A stretch of DNA of 37,003 bases from Phycisphaerales bacterium UBA3190 (GTDB taxonomy: Bacteria; Planctomycetota; Phycisphaerae; Phycisphaerales; UBA1924), in NCBI GenBank assembly GCA_002364005.1, contig DEXG01000006.1:1-37003 (forward strand). The letters are read 5' to 3'. The stretch's first letter is position 1; each line of letters starts with the position of its first letter. The translations under genes were made by a program, and so were the position numbers. This document shows, one piece after another, positions 22,571 through 31,062 of the stretch. A model generated the notes under the pieces. The model worked only from the letters and a program-made list of their open reading frames with translations. It was not told the DNA's origin and made no database searches.

Positions 22571-25174
22571 ATGCGTTTGAATAGACCAATATCGGTGAGT
22601 GCATTGGCGCTTGCCATGACTGCGGGCGGCGTTCTCGGGGGCGACTCGATCGCTGACACCCGGTTCCCCGACGCGATCGCGTCCCATCAGGACCTGTTCG
22701 AGCAGGAGCTCGCGGAGAAGATGTTCATGCAGCTGCCGCGTGAGCACCAGATCCTGATCGCCGAGGCCGATGGGATCGGATCCGATGCGTTCTCCGATGC
22801 GTTCATGGGCTTCTCCCATGAGCACGCGAGCGATGCGCCCGCGTTGCCCGAGGTCGACCCGGATATCACGGCCCATGAGTACCTGGGCTTGATTGTCTCC
22901 GAGCAGCTCGCCGGGCGTCTTACGCCTGAGCAGTGGAACATTCTCAATGCGATCGCCGACACGCTCGACGAGGGCAAGATGGTGCCGCATATGTGTTTCT
23001 CGCCTGACACCGATCGCGAGTACGCGTTCGCGGTGAATCAGCTGATCGAGTTCCCCTTCCAGGTCCGCTTCCAGCAGACCGCCCGCTGGACCTCAACGGC
23101 GACCGATGGCGGCGGGTTGAGCCAGGGCACCCCCACGACCCTGACTTACTCGTTTGTTCCCGATGGCACCTTCGTTCCTGACCTCGGGATCGGCTTGGGC
23201 TCGGGCAACTCGGCCCTCTTCGCGTGGCTCGATGGTGTCTACGGCGACACGCAGACCTGGCAGGACCTCTTCCACCAGGTCTTCGACCGGTGGGAAGAGC
23301 TGATCAATGTCACCTATGTCTACGAACCGAACGACGACGGTGTAAACACCAACTCGTCTGGCGGCGTGCTGGGCGTGCGTGGTGATGTCCGAATCGGGGC
23401 GTACAACTATCAGAACGACGGCAACAGCGGCGTTCTGGCGTACAACAACTTCCCCAACGACGGGGACATGATTTTCGACGCCTTCGACACCTTCTACAAC
23501 AACACGGGCGGCCAGTCGATCCGGTTCCGCAATGTGGCGGCCCACGAGCACGGTCATGGGCTTGGCATGCTGCATGTCTGCCCCGCGAACCAGACGAAGC
23601 TGATGGAGCCTTTCATCTCGGTCGCGTACGACGGGCCTCAGCTTGACGATATCCTCAACGGCATCCGTCACTACGGTGATGTGTACGAGCCCGACAACTC
23701 GATTGCCGAGGCGACCGACCTTGGGAGCTTCAGCATCGGTCAGGCGACCACGATCACGAATGCGGGCATCGATGACAACAGCGACATCGACTACTTCCGT
23801 GTTGAGTTGAGCGAGGCATCGCGGATCGTGTTTATGGTTGCGCCCGACGCGGATACATACATCCAGGGGCCGCAGACCTCGTCGTGTGATACCGGCAGTT
23901 CGACCAACTACAACGCGGTTCAGAACCTGCAGGCCACACTGGTCGATGCATCGGGCGGCTTCCTTGCGACCGCCAATGAGACCAGCTTCGGCGAGACCGA
24001 AGAGCTGGTCTACGACACGGCCGGTCCGGGCGTGTTCTACCTTGTGGTCGATGGTGCCACGAGTGTCAACAGCGTGCAGCGGTACATCGCTTCGCTGATC
24101 GTGGCCGATGTCCCGTTCATGGGCCCGCTGATTGAAGCGGATGTTCCTGACATGGTCGATCCGGGCGTGGCTACGAGCTTCGATCTGAGCATCGATGCGA
24201 GAGAAGACACGATCGTGGCTGATAGCGCGGAGTTGTTTGTCTCGATCAACGGTGGTGCGTTCAGTGCGTCCGCGTTGGTGAGCAACGGTGGCAACAGCTA
24301 CACGGCGACGCTCCCGGCGTTTGATTGTGGAGACAGCGTCGCGTTCTACCTCGCGGTCGAGGGCGACACCGACGGCGTGATTACGCTCCCTGAGGATGGC
24401 GCATCGGATCCGTTCGATGTCCTTGTTGGCGATATCGTGACCGCGTTCAGCGACAACTTTGAGGGTGACGAGGGCTGGTTTGTCAGCGGCGTCACCGGTC
24501 GTGCAAGCGGCGCTTGGGAGCGTGGCGTTCCTGCTGGCGACGGTTCGCGTGGTGATGCACCGAACGATGCCGACGGCTCGGGTTCGTGCTACCTGACGGG
24601 CAACGGCAACGCGGGATCGAATACCGATGTTGACGATGGCCAGGCCATCCTGACCTCACCGATTCTGAACCTTGAGGGTAACCCCGAAGCGATCGTGTCG
24701 TACAGCCGCTGGTTTGACAACACCGGCTCGGGCACCGGCGCTGCGCCTGGTGAGGATGTGTTCAAGGTTGAGGTTTCGGACGATGCTGGTGTGAACTGGA
24801 CCACCGTTGAGACCGTGGGCCCGAGCACGCCGGAATCGTCGGGCGGGTGGTTCGATGCGAGCTTCCGTGTTGGCGACTTCGTGAGCGCGACCAACGCTGT
24901 GCTGGTTCGCTTCATCGCTGAGGATCTCGGTGATGGTTCGGTGGTCGAAGCGGCCGTCGATGCGTTCAGCGTGAGCACGCTGGAATGCGAAGACCCGATC
25001 AGCTGTGTCGCTGACCTCAATGGTGACGGCGAACTCAACTTCTTTGATGTCTCGGCATTCCTGACCGCGTTCAACGGCGGCGATCTTGAAGTGGCCGATA
25101 TCAATGGCGACGGTGATCTGAACTTCTTCGATGTTTCGGAGTTCCTGACCGCGTTCAACGCGGGCTGCCCGTAA
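22571..25174 (+). CDS. Secreted matrixin-like zinc metalloprotease, long paralogue
   Basis: An 867-residue paralogue of the preceding protease. Signal peptide to about residue 24, propeptide, PHMCFSPD (Cys142) in the cysteine-switch position, catalytic domain with RWTSTATDG, LTYSFVPDG, HEHGHGLGMLH (His325, His329, His335, Glu326) and KLMEPF (Met345). The beta domain with CDTGSSTNYNAVQN matches the first protein. Here about 290 extra residues follow: a segment of about 90 that looks like an Ig/fibronectin-type domain (PLIEADVPDMVDPG onward), then a jelly-roll/MAM-like domain (FSDNFEGDEGWFVSG to AVDAFSVSTLECE). The end is the same dockerin-like pair (DLNGDGELNFFDVSAFL, DINGDGDLNFFDVSEFL, AGCP). 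GGAGA gives the ribosome-binding site. It may bind a polymer or glycan through the added domains. Confidence 0.85.
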   Translation: MRLNRPISVSALALAMTAGGVLGGDSIADTRFPDAIASHQDLFEQELAEKMFMQLPREHQILIAEADGIGSDAFSDAFMGFSHEHASDAPALPEVDPDITAHEYLGLIVSEQLAGRLTPEQWNILNAIADTLDEGKMVPHMCFSPDTDREYAFAVNQLIEFPFQVRFQQTARWTSTATDGGGLSQGTPTTLTYSFVPDGTFVPDLGIGLGSGNSALFAWLDGVYGDTQTWQDLFHQVFDRWEELINVTYVYEPNDDGVNTNSSGGVLGVRGDVRIGAYNYQNDGNSGVLAYNNFPNDGDMIFDAFDTFYNNTGGQSIRFRNVAAHEHGHGLGMLHVCPANQTKLMEPFISVAYDGPQLDDILNGIRHYGDVYEPDNSIAEATDLGSFSIGQATTITNAGIDDNSDIDYFRVELSEASRIVFMVAPDADTYIQGPQTSSCDTGSSTNYNAVQNLQATLVDASGGFLATANETSFGETEELVYDTAGPGVFYLVVDGATSVNSVQRYIASLIVADVPFMGPLIEADVPDMVDPGVATSFDLSIDAREDTIVADSAELFVSINGGAFSASALVSNGGNSYTATLPAFDCGDSVAFYLAVEGDTDGVITLPEDGASDPFDVLVGDIVTAFSDNFEGDEGWFVSGVTGRASGAWERGVPAGDGSRGDAPNDADGSGSCYLTGNGNAGSNTDVDDGQAILTSPILNLEGNPEAIVSYSRWFDNTGSGTGAAPGEDVFKVEVSDDAGVNWTTVETVGPSTPESSGGWFDASFRVGDFVSATNAVLVRFIAEDLGDGSVVEAAVDAFSVSTLECEDPISCVADLNGDGELNFFDVSAFLTAFNGGDLEVADINGDGDLNFFDVSEFLTAFNAGCP

Positions 25175-25203
25175 TCGACTCAAATCGAGTATGAATCAAT
25201 CAG

Positions 25204-25226
25204 CCGGGCCTTCGGCCCGGTTTTTT
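25204..25226 (+). terminator. Rho-independent terminator after the second metalloprotease
   Basis: CCGGGCC (25204-25210) pairs with GGCCCGG (25214-25220), loop TTC, followed by TTTTTT. It lies 29 nt after the stop codon and about 20 nt before the metH promoter elements. Confidence 0.9.
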
Positions 25227-25246
25227 GTGTTTTTGCCCCAGCTTGA

Positions 25247-25274
25247 TTCACTTATTCGGATATTCGGATATAGT
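25247..25274 (+). promoter_or_regulatory. metH: Predicted metH promoter with tandem repeat spacer (leaderless)
   Basis: -35-like TTCACT (25247-25252), a 16-nt spacer made of exactly two copies of TATTCGGA (25253-25268), and -10 TATAGT (25269-25274), then 6 nt to the ATG at 25281. There is no ribosome-binding site. An alternative -35, TTGATT (25243-25248), would leave a 20-nt spacer. Confidence 0.45.
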
Positions 25275-25280
25275 CCCGGC

Positions 25281-28200
25281 ATGGCACCATCATCCCCACA
25301 ATCGTTGCTGCAAGCTCTTTCTGACCGTGTTCTCATCTGGGATGGGGCGATGGGGACGCAGACGCAGGGGTACGACCTTGCGATCGACACGGATTACATG
25401 GGGTGTGAGAACTGCCCTGATGTGCTGTGTTTGACTCGCCCAGACATTGTCGAAGAGATCCATGCTGGGTATTACGCCGCGGGGTCGGATGTGGTGACGA
25501 CCAATACCTTCGGTGCGGCGGCCCATACGCTGGGCGAGTTTGATCTGTATGACCGGGCCGAGGAGTTGTCTCGGAAGGCGGCTGAGATTGCTCGCAAGGC
25601 GGCCGACGCGTACAGCAGTGTGGAGAAGCCGCGCTTTGTTGCGGGGTCTCTGGGGCCGGGGACGAAGCTGATTACGCTGGGGCAGATCAGCTTTGATGAC
25701 ATGCGGGATTCGTACGCGCACGCGGCTCGGGGGCTGATTGATGGCGGCGTGGATTGTGTGCTGCTGGAGACCTGCCAAGACCTGTTGCAGATCAAGGCTG
25801 CGGTTACGGGTGTTGAACTGGCGCATGATCAGCTTGGGCTTGAGCGAGGGACAGTACCGATCTTTGTGTCGGTGACGATCGAGCAGACGGGGACGATGCT
25901 GGTGGGGTCTTCGATTGAGGCGGCGATTGAGGCGTTGCGGCCTTTGCCGATCGCGTCGCTGGGGCTCAACTGCGCGACGGGGCCGGTGGAGATGGTGAAC
26001 ACGGTGCGGACGCTGGCGTCGAGGTGGGATCGGCACATCACGCTGATGCCCAACGCGGGGCTGCCGACGCTTGTGGAGGGGAAGACGATCTACCCGCTGA
26101 CCTCGCAGGGGTTCAGGGATGCGATGGAGCTGTTCCTGCGTGAGGGGCTGATCAGCGCGGTGGGCGGTTGCTGTGGCACGACGCCTGAGCACATCTCGTA
26201 CCTGTCAGATCTGGTGGCGCAAACGCCGCTCGGACAGCGTCCCGAGGCGCGGATCGTGCCCGCTTGTTCGTCGCTGTACAGCGCGGTGGAGTATCGACAG
26301 GACGCGTCGTTCCTGATTGTTGGCGAGCGGTGCAACTCCTCGGGCTCGCGGGCGTTCAAGCGGCTGCTTGAGGCGGAGGACTGGGAGGGGATCTGTTCGC
26401 TTGCGAAGAACCAGGTGAAGGACGGCTCGCATGTGCTGGATGTGAATGTCGATGTCGCGGGTCGCGACGGGGCACGGGACATGTACGAAGTTGTGTCGCG
26501 TCTGGTCCAGCAGGCCGATGCGCCGCTGATGCTGGATTCAACGAGCCCGGAGACGATCGAGGCGGGGCTCAAGGCCGCGGGCGGCAAGTGCATCATCAAC
26601 TCGGCGAACTTCGAGGATGGCGAGGAGAAGTTTGATCGGTTCTGTCGGCTGGCGAAGACCTACGGCGCGGCGTTGGTCATCGGGACGATCGACGAGGACC
26701 CGGAGGAGGCCATGGCCCGGACGGCGGATCGCAAGCTGAGCATCGCCGAGCGGGCGATCGAGCGGGCATCACAGGTGCACGGGCTCAAGATCAGTGACCT
26801 GTTTATTGACCCGCTGGTGCTGCCGATCTCGACAGGGCTCGACAGCGACCGGCGCAGCGCTCACGCGTTGATCGAGGGCACGCGGCGCATAGCAGAGCAG
26901 TATCCTGATGTGCAGCTGACCTGCGGGCTTTCGAATGTTTCGTTCGGGCTCAAGCCGGTCGCGCGTACGATTCTCAACGCGGTGTTCCTGCACGAGCTCG
27001 TTCAAGTGGGCATGACGAGCGCGATTGTGCACGCGTCGAAGATCACGCCGCTGAATCGCATCCCTGAGGATCAGAAGGACGCGGCTTCGAATCTGATCTA
27101 CGACCGGCGTGATGTGGGCATCGGCGGCACGGGTTTACCAGAAGGCATCAGCGATGCGGGCTTTGACCCGCTCGATGCGTTGATCGATCTGTTTGCCGAT
27201 GCGACAGAGGAGACCAATACGACCTCGATTACCGACCTGCCTTTGGAAGAGCGCTTGCAGAAGCACATCATCGATGGCGAGAATGAGTTCCTTGAGCAGT
27301 CGCTTGAGGAGGCGCGGGCCAAGTACACGCCTCTGGAGATCATCAACGAGCACCTGCTGGCGGGGATGAAGATCGTGGGCGAGCTGTTTGGGTCCGGTCA
27401 GATGCAGCTTCCGTTCGTGCTCCAGAGTGCGCAGACGATGAAGAAATCGGTGGCGTTGCTCGAGCCGTACATGGACAAGGCGGACACGCAGTCAAAGGGT
27501 TCGATCGTGCTGGCGACGGTCAAGGGCGATGTGCACGACATCGGCAAGAACCTTGTCGATATCCTGCTAACGAACAACGGTTTCACGGTGCACAACCTGG
27601 GCATCAAGCAGCCGGTCGACGCGATCCTGGGCGCGTACGACGAGACGAAGGCGGACGCGATCGGGCTTTCGGGGTTGCTGGTGAAGTCGGTCAATGTGAT
27701 GGAAGACAACCTGCGTGAGCTCAACGAGAAGGGCATCAAGGTGCCGGTGATTCTTGGTGGTGCGGCGCTAACGCGTTCGTACGCCGAGGGGCACCTGCGG
27801 AGCGTGTACGAGGGCGACCTGCTCTATGCCAAGGACGCGTTCGAGGGTCTCGATACGATGAACGCGATCGCGGGTGGCAAGACGGGCGAGTTGCTGGCGG
27901 CCGCCGAACAGCGCCAGGTCAATCGGCGGGCTTCGGTTGAGATGCACCAGTCGCGCGGGGGTGGTGAATCGACGCCTGAAGCCGCGGCATCGGATACGGC
28001 ACTCGCGGTCCGCTCGGATATCGAGCGGGACAACCCGGTCCCGACGCCGCCGTTCTGGGGCACAACGGTTGTGGAGACGCTCAACCTGCGTGATATCTTC
28101 GCGTACATCAACCCGACGGCGTTGTTCTCGATCCAGTGGCAGATCAAGCGTGGCGATCGCAGCAAGGACGAGTACGAGAAGCTGCTCAATGAGACGGCCC

Positions 28201-28844
28201 GCCCGCGTTTCAAGGAGATGGTCGAGCGATGTCTGCGTGAGCCGATCTTGCAGCCGAAGCTGGTCTACGGCTACTTCCCCTGCAGTTCATCGGGCAACGA
28301 TCTGATCATCTTCGATCCCAAGGACCATGACCGGGAGATCGAGCGGTTCTCGTTCCCCCGCCAGCCACGCAACAAGCACCTGTGCATCAGCGATTTCTAT
28401 CGTGACGAAAGCGAGTGCGACGCGATGGGGCGGCGCGATGTGATCGGGATGATGTGCGTGACTATGGGTGAACGCATCAGCCAGTTCACCAAAGAGCTGT
28501 TCGAGCAGGATGAGTACCAGGAGTACCTCTTCTGGCACGGGATCGGTGTGGAGACGGCCGAGGCGCTGGCGGAGTACTGGCACAAGCGGGTGCGGACCGA
28601 GCTTGGCTTTGGGCACGAGGATGCCCATGACATCCCGGAGCTGTTCAAGCAGAAATACCGCGGCTCGCGTTATTCGTTCGGGTACCCCGCGTGCCCGAAC
28701 ATGGAGGATCATGAGATTCTCTGGCGTCTGCTCGACCCAACCCGCATTGGGTGTCAGCTGACGGAGAATCATCAGATTGACCCGGAGCAGTCGACGAGTG
28801 CGATCATCGCGCACCACCCGTCGGCGCGGTACTTCAACGCCTGA
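25281..28844 (+). CDS. metH: Cobalamin-dependent methionine synthase
   Basis: A 1187-residue cytoplasmic enzyme moving a methyl group from methyl-tetrahydrofolate via cobalamin to homocysteine. All four modules are present: homocysteine domain (about 1-330) with zinc cysteines Cys231 (LNCATGP) and Cys297/Cys298 (GGCCGTTPEH); pterin domain (about 350-640; GERCNSSGSRAFK, GLSNVSFGLKP); cobalamin domain (about 665-900) with DVHDIGKN, His752 being the cobalt ligand; and the reactivation (AdoMet) domain (about 940-1187) ending in GYPACPNMEDHEILW. Length is normal. The frame is open from 25191, but the family starts at the MAPSSPQ ATG. Leaderless by sequence: no ribosome-binding site and a -10 directly upstream. 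Its stop shares the palindrome TGATCA with the convergent permease gene. Confidence 0.95.
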   Translation: MAPSSPQSLLQALSDRVLIWDGAMGTQTQGYDLAIDTDYMGCENCPDVLCLTRPDIVEEIHAGYYAAGSDVVTTNTFGAAAHTLGEFDLYDRAEELSRKAAEIARKAADAYSSVEKPRFVAGSLGPGTKLITLGQISFDDMRDSYAHAARGLIDGGVDCVLLETCQDLLQIKAAVTGVELAHDQLGLERGTVPIFVSVTIEQTGTMLVGSSIEAAIEALRPLPIASLGLNCATGPVEMVNTVRTLASRWDRHITLMPNAGLPTLVEGKTIYPLTSQGFRDAMELFLREGLISAVGGCCGTTPEHISYLSDLVAQTPLGQRPEARIVPACSSLYSAVEYRQDASFLIVGERCNSSGSRAFKRLLEAEDWEGICSLAKNQVKDGSHVLDVNVDVAGRDGARDMYEVVSRLVQQADAPLMLDSTSPETIEAGLKAAGGKCIINSANFEDGEEKFDRFCRLAKTYGAALVIGTIDEDPEEAMARTADRKLSIAERAIERASQVHGLKISDLFIDPLVLPISTGLDSDRRSAHALIEGTRRIAEQYPDVQLTCGLSNVSFGLKPVARTILNAVFLHELVQVGMTSAIVHASKITPLNRIPEDQKDAASNLIYDRRDVGIGGTGLPEGISDAGFDPLDALIDLFADATEETNTTSITDLPLEERLQKHIIDGENEFLEQSLEEARAKYTPLEIINEHLLAGMKIVGELFGSGQMQLPFVLQSAQTMKKSVALLEPYMDKADTQSKGSIVLATVKGDVHDIGKNLVDILLTNNGFTVHNLGIKQPVDAILGAYDETKADAIGLSGLLVKSVNVMEDNLRELNEKGIKVPVILGGAALTRSYAEGHLRSVYEGDLLYAKDAFEGLDTMNAIAGGKTGELLAAAEQRQVNRRASVEMHQSRGGGESTPEAAASDTALAVRSDIERDNPVPTPPFWGTTVVETLNLRDIFAYINPTALFSIQWQIKRGDRSKDEYEKLLNETARPRFKEMVERCLREPILQPKLVYGYFPCSSSGNDLIIFDPKDHDREIERFSFPRQPRNKHLCISDFYRDESECDAMGRRDVIGMMCVTMGERISQFTKELFEQDEYQEYLFWHGIGVETAEALAEYWHKRVRTELGFGHEDAHDIPELFKQKYRGSRYSFGYPACPNMEDHEILWRLLDPTRIGCQLTENHQIDPEQSTSAIIAHHPSARYFNA

Positions 28845-29798
28845 TCAGCGACGCATCCGCAGCAGCATGACGAGGAACATGGGCCCGCCGATGAGGGCGG
28901 TGATGACACCGATGGGGATGCGTCCTGCGCTGGTGGGGATGACCCGGACGATGGTGTCAGCGCCGACAACGAGGACGATGCCACTGAGTGCCGAGCCGAT
29001 GACGAGTGTGCGGTGTGTCGGCCCGGCGAGCAGTCGCACGAGGTGTGGGCAGACGAGGCCGACGAATCCGATGGGGCCGGCGAGCACGATGGAGATGGCC
29101 GCGAGCACCCCAGAGCCGACGAACTGACCGACCCGCAGGCGTCCGACCGAGACCCCGACCGAGCGGGCTTCGTCTTCGCTCAGGGCCATGACATCGAAGG
29201 AGCTGGCCTTGTAGGTTGCCCAAACGAGCACGGCGAGAACACATGCGCCGGAGATCAGCAGGGTGGTCGAATCGATCTGCTCGCGGAGCGTGCCCATCAT
29301 CCATCGTGAGACGGCGAAGCCGCGGTCGGGCATCATGGATGCCAGGAGCATGGTGGCGGCCCCGAGGATGACCGAGACAATCACGCCCACGAGGATCATG
29401 GTGATGGGGTCGATGAGCCCGCGGCGTTGGCTGAGGAACCAGACGAAGAGGAGGACGCCCATCGCACCGATGAGTGCGGGGAAGGCGGCGGCGGTGGCCC
29501 CGATGAGGGTGCCCGCCTGCCAGGTGCGGAGTGTGACGGCGAAGCCGGCGCCGGCTGAGAGCCCCATGAGGTCGGGCGAGGCGAGCGGGTTGCGGAGCAG
29601 GGATTGGAGCAGTGCGCCGCTGAGCCCGAGGGCGGCCCCCACGATCGCACCGACCTGGACGCGTTGGACGCGCAGTTGGTGGATGGTCTCGTCGTCCGCG
29701 ATGCCCCAGCCCGATGTGCCGACCATGACCCGCAGCGCGATGACGGTGGCGCAGGCGAGCAGGAGCCCCGAGATGGTCCAAAGTTGACGCTGGGTCAT
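28845..29798 (-). CDS. FecCD/BtuC-family ABC transporter permease
   Basis: A 317-residue inner-membrane permease with about 10 transmembrane helices, of the family importing iron-siderophores, haem or vitamin B12. Signatures: RVQRVQVGAIVGAALGLSGA, LLQSLLRNPLASPDLMGLSAGAGF, the cytoplasmic loop ALSEDEARSVGVSV, and GPIGFVGLVCPHLVRLLAG. No ATPase or binding-protein gene lies next to it in this window, so it is an orphan here. Facing cobalamin-dependent metH, B12 import (BtuC) is an attractive but unproven guess; iron-chelate import is the alternative. No ribosome-binding site; TACGCT (read on the minus strand at 29809-29804) lies 5 nt upstream of the ATG, another leaderless candidate. Confidence 0.88.
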   Translation of the reverse strand: MTQRQLWTISGLLLACATVIALRVMVGTSGWGIADDETIHQLRVQRVQVGAIVGAALGLSGALLQSLLRNPLASPDLMGLSAGAGFAVTLRTWQAGTLIGATAAAFPALIGAMGVLLFVWFLSQRRGLIDPITMILVGVIVSVILGAATMLLASMMPDRGFAVSRWMMGTLREQIDSTTLLISGACVLAVLVWATYKASSFDVMALSEDEARSVGVSVGRLRVGQFVGSGVLAAISIVLAGPIGFVGLVCPHLVRLLAGPTHRTLVIGSALSGIVLVVGADTIVRVIPTSAGRIPIGVITALIGGPMFLVMLLRMRR

Positions 29799-29820
29799 GC
29801 ATCAGCGTATGCCCAGAGTC

Positions 29821-29829
29821 TGCTAGAAT
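29821..29829 (+). promoter_or_regulatory. Extended -10 element before the PH-domain gene
   Basis: TGC followed by TAGAAT (29824-29829) is a good extended -10 (TGnTANNNT). No clear -35 is seen at normal distance, as is common for extended -10 promoters. The RNA would start at about 29836, before the ribosome-binding site AAGGAG (29848-29853). Confidence 0.4.
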
Positions 29830-29856
29830 CGGGCAACAGGGTCGTACAAGGAGATC

Positions 29857-30432
29857 ATGATGACTGAGCCAGCTGTGCTACGGGAAGCCGAGTTCGATCC
29901 GAATGTGAAGAAATACTGGGTTTGGTCGCCGGTGCTGGTTTTCACGGTGCTGATCGTGACGATCCCGATCGCGATCCTGTATTTCCTGATCGCGAACCTG
30001 TTCATCAACCGGTACCTGGCGAATCTGTCGTGCACGCTCACGGAGCGGACGCTGGACATCAAGAAGGGGATCCTCAACAAGACCGAGTCGACGATCCCGC
30101 TGGAGAAGATCACGGACTTGCAGCTCTTTCAGGGCCCGATCATGCGGATCTTTGGGCTGCACGGGTTCAAGGTCGAGACGGCGGGCCAGTCTTCGGGTGC
30201 TGGCGGGGCGTTGGTGAACATCGTGGGGATTGTTGATACCAAGGACTTTCGCAAGGCGGTGCTGACCCAGCGTGATCGGCTGCATGATCGATCGTCGGGT
30301 GGGGCAGCTATATCCCAGGCGGTTCCGGCATCGACCGCTTCTGACGCCGGGGAGCAGACGGCGGTGCTGCTGGAGATCCGGGACTCGCTGTCGCGGATCG
30401 AAACCCATCTGAAAGGCCCCCACCGGGACTGA
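29857..30432 (+). CDS. Membrane protein with bacterial PH domain (bPH2 / YdbS-like)
   Basis: A 191-residue protein. Residues about 27-48 form a hydrophobic hairpin or membrane segment (VFTVLIVTIPIAILYFLIA). The following about 90 residues match the bacterial pleckstrin-homology domain: LSCTLTERTLDIKKGILNK, STIPLEKITDLQLFQGPIMRIFGLHGFKVET and LVNIVGIVDTKDFRKAVL. The C-terminal 50 residues are polar and end in a helix (LLEIRDSLSRIETHLKG). Such proteins sit at the membrane; the function is not established. Two ATGs, 29857 and 29860, follow AAGGAG; the second has more usual spacing (6 nt). Divergent from the permease gene (58-bp gap). Confidence 0.85.
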   Translation: MMTEPAVLREAEFDPNVKKYWVWSPVLVFTVLIVTIPIAILYFLIANLFINRYLANLSCTLTERTLDIKKGILNKTESTIPLEKITDLQLFQGPIMRIFGLHGFKVETAGQSSGAGGALVNIVGIVDTKDFRKAVLTQRDRLHDRSSGGAAISQAVPASTASDAGEQTAVLLEIRDSLSRIETHLKGPHRD

Positions 30433-30537
30433 TTCGATGGGTGCATGGGTCTATGATTGAGACCCTGAAAACGGGCCCCGCAGCGGGTGCCCGAGCCGAT
30501 ATGCCCTACTGACGGGGCTGAGAAGAAGGACCTCGAA

Positions 30538-30981
30538 GTGGCTGACAACACCATCACCTGCCGACTCGTCACCCCCTCGGAAGAACTGCTCAACGAGCAG
30601 GTCGTGTACGCCTCGGTCCCGGCATGGGACGGGCTGATCGGTTTCCAGCACGGCGGCTCGCCGCTGGTCTCGCGTCTGGGGTTGGGCAAGCTGCGTCTGG
30701 ACTTTCCCGCGGAAGCGGGCTCGGGTTCGCGTGAGTACCTTGTTGAAGACGGCTTCGTCGAGATGGGGCAGAACGAGCTGGTGATCCTTGCTGAGCGAGC
30801 GGTCGCTGCTGAGGCGATCGTCGAGAGCGAAGCCAAGGCGGAACTGGCAGAGGCAGAGGCCCGGATCGTCCCCGATGACGCCCCAAACAAGCTGGAAGCC
30901 GTCGAGCAGGTGACCCGTGCCAAAGAGCGTGCCCGCCTGAAGCTGAGCATGGCTCAGGGCTCCAAGTCCGCCGGCATCTGA
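30538..30981 (+). CDS. atpC: ATP synthase F1 epsilon subunit, isolated from the atp operon
   Basis: A 147-residue subunit of the rotor stalk. The N-terminal beta-sandwich is visible (ITCRLVTPSEELLNEQVVYA, VPAWDGLIGFQHGGSPLVS, GKLRLDF, LVEDGFVEMGQNELVILAE), followed by two C-terminal helices (EAIVESEAKAELAEAEARI, LEAVEQVTRAKERARLKL). The start is GTG at 30538, with AAGAAGGA 8 nt upstream; the open frame begins at an ATG at 30487, but those residues do not fit the family. No other ATP synthase gene is near: neighbours are a PH-domain protein and smpB. A possible promoter is TATGAT at 30452-30457. Followed by its own terminator. Confidence 0.88.
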   Translation: MADNTITCRLVTPSEELLNEQVVYASVPAWDGLIGFQHGGSPLVSRLGLGKLRLDFPAEAGSGSREYLVEDGFVEMGQNELVILAERAVAAEAIVESEAKAELAEAEARIVPDDAPNKLEAVEQVTRAKERARLKLSMAQGSKSAGI

Positions 30982-31010
30982 TCAACCGATCACGCCCATT
31001 GAACCACACG

Positions 31011-31033
31011 CCGCGTCATCTGACGCGGTTTTT
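31011..31033 (+). terminator. Rho-independent terminator after atpC
   Basis: CCGCGTCA (31011-31018) pairs perfectly with TGACGCGG (31021-31028), loop TC, followed by TTTTT. It lies 30 nt after the atpC stop and before the convergent smpB end at 31063. Confidence 0.88.
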
Positions 31034-31062
31034 CTTTGTGCATGGGATGAGTCGGTGTTCGC

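Noticed and set aside
25227..25280. Cobalamin or S-adenosylmethionine riboswitch before metH
   Set aside because: Only 54 bp lie between the preceding terminator and the ATG, too short for either riboswitch, and the start looks leaderless.
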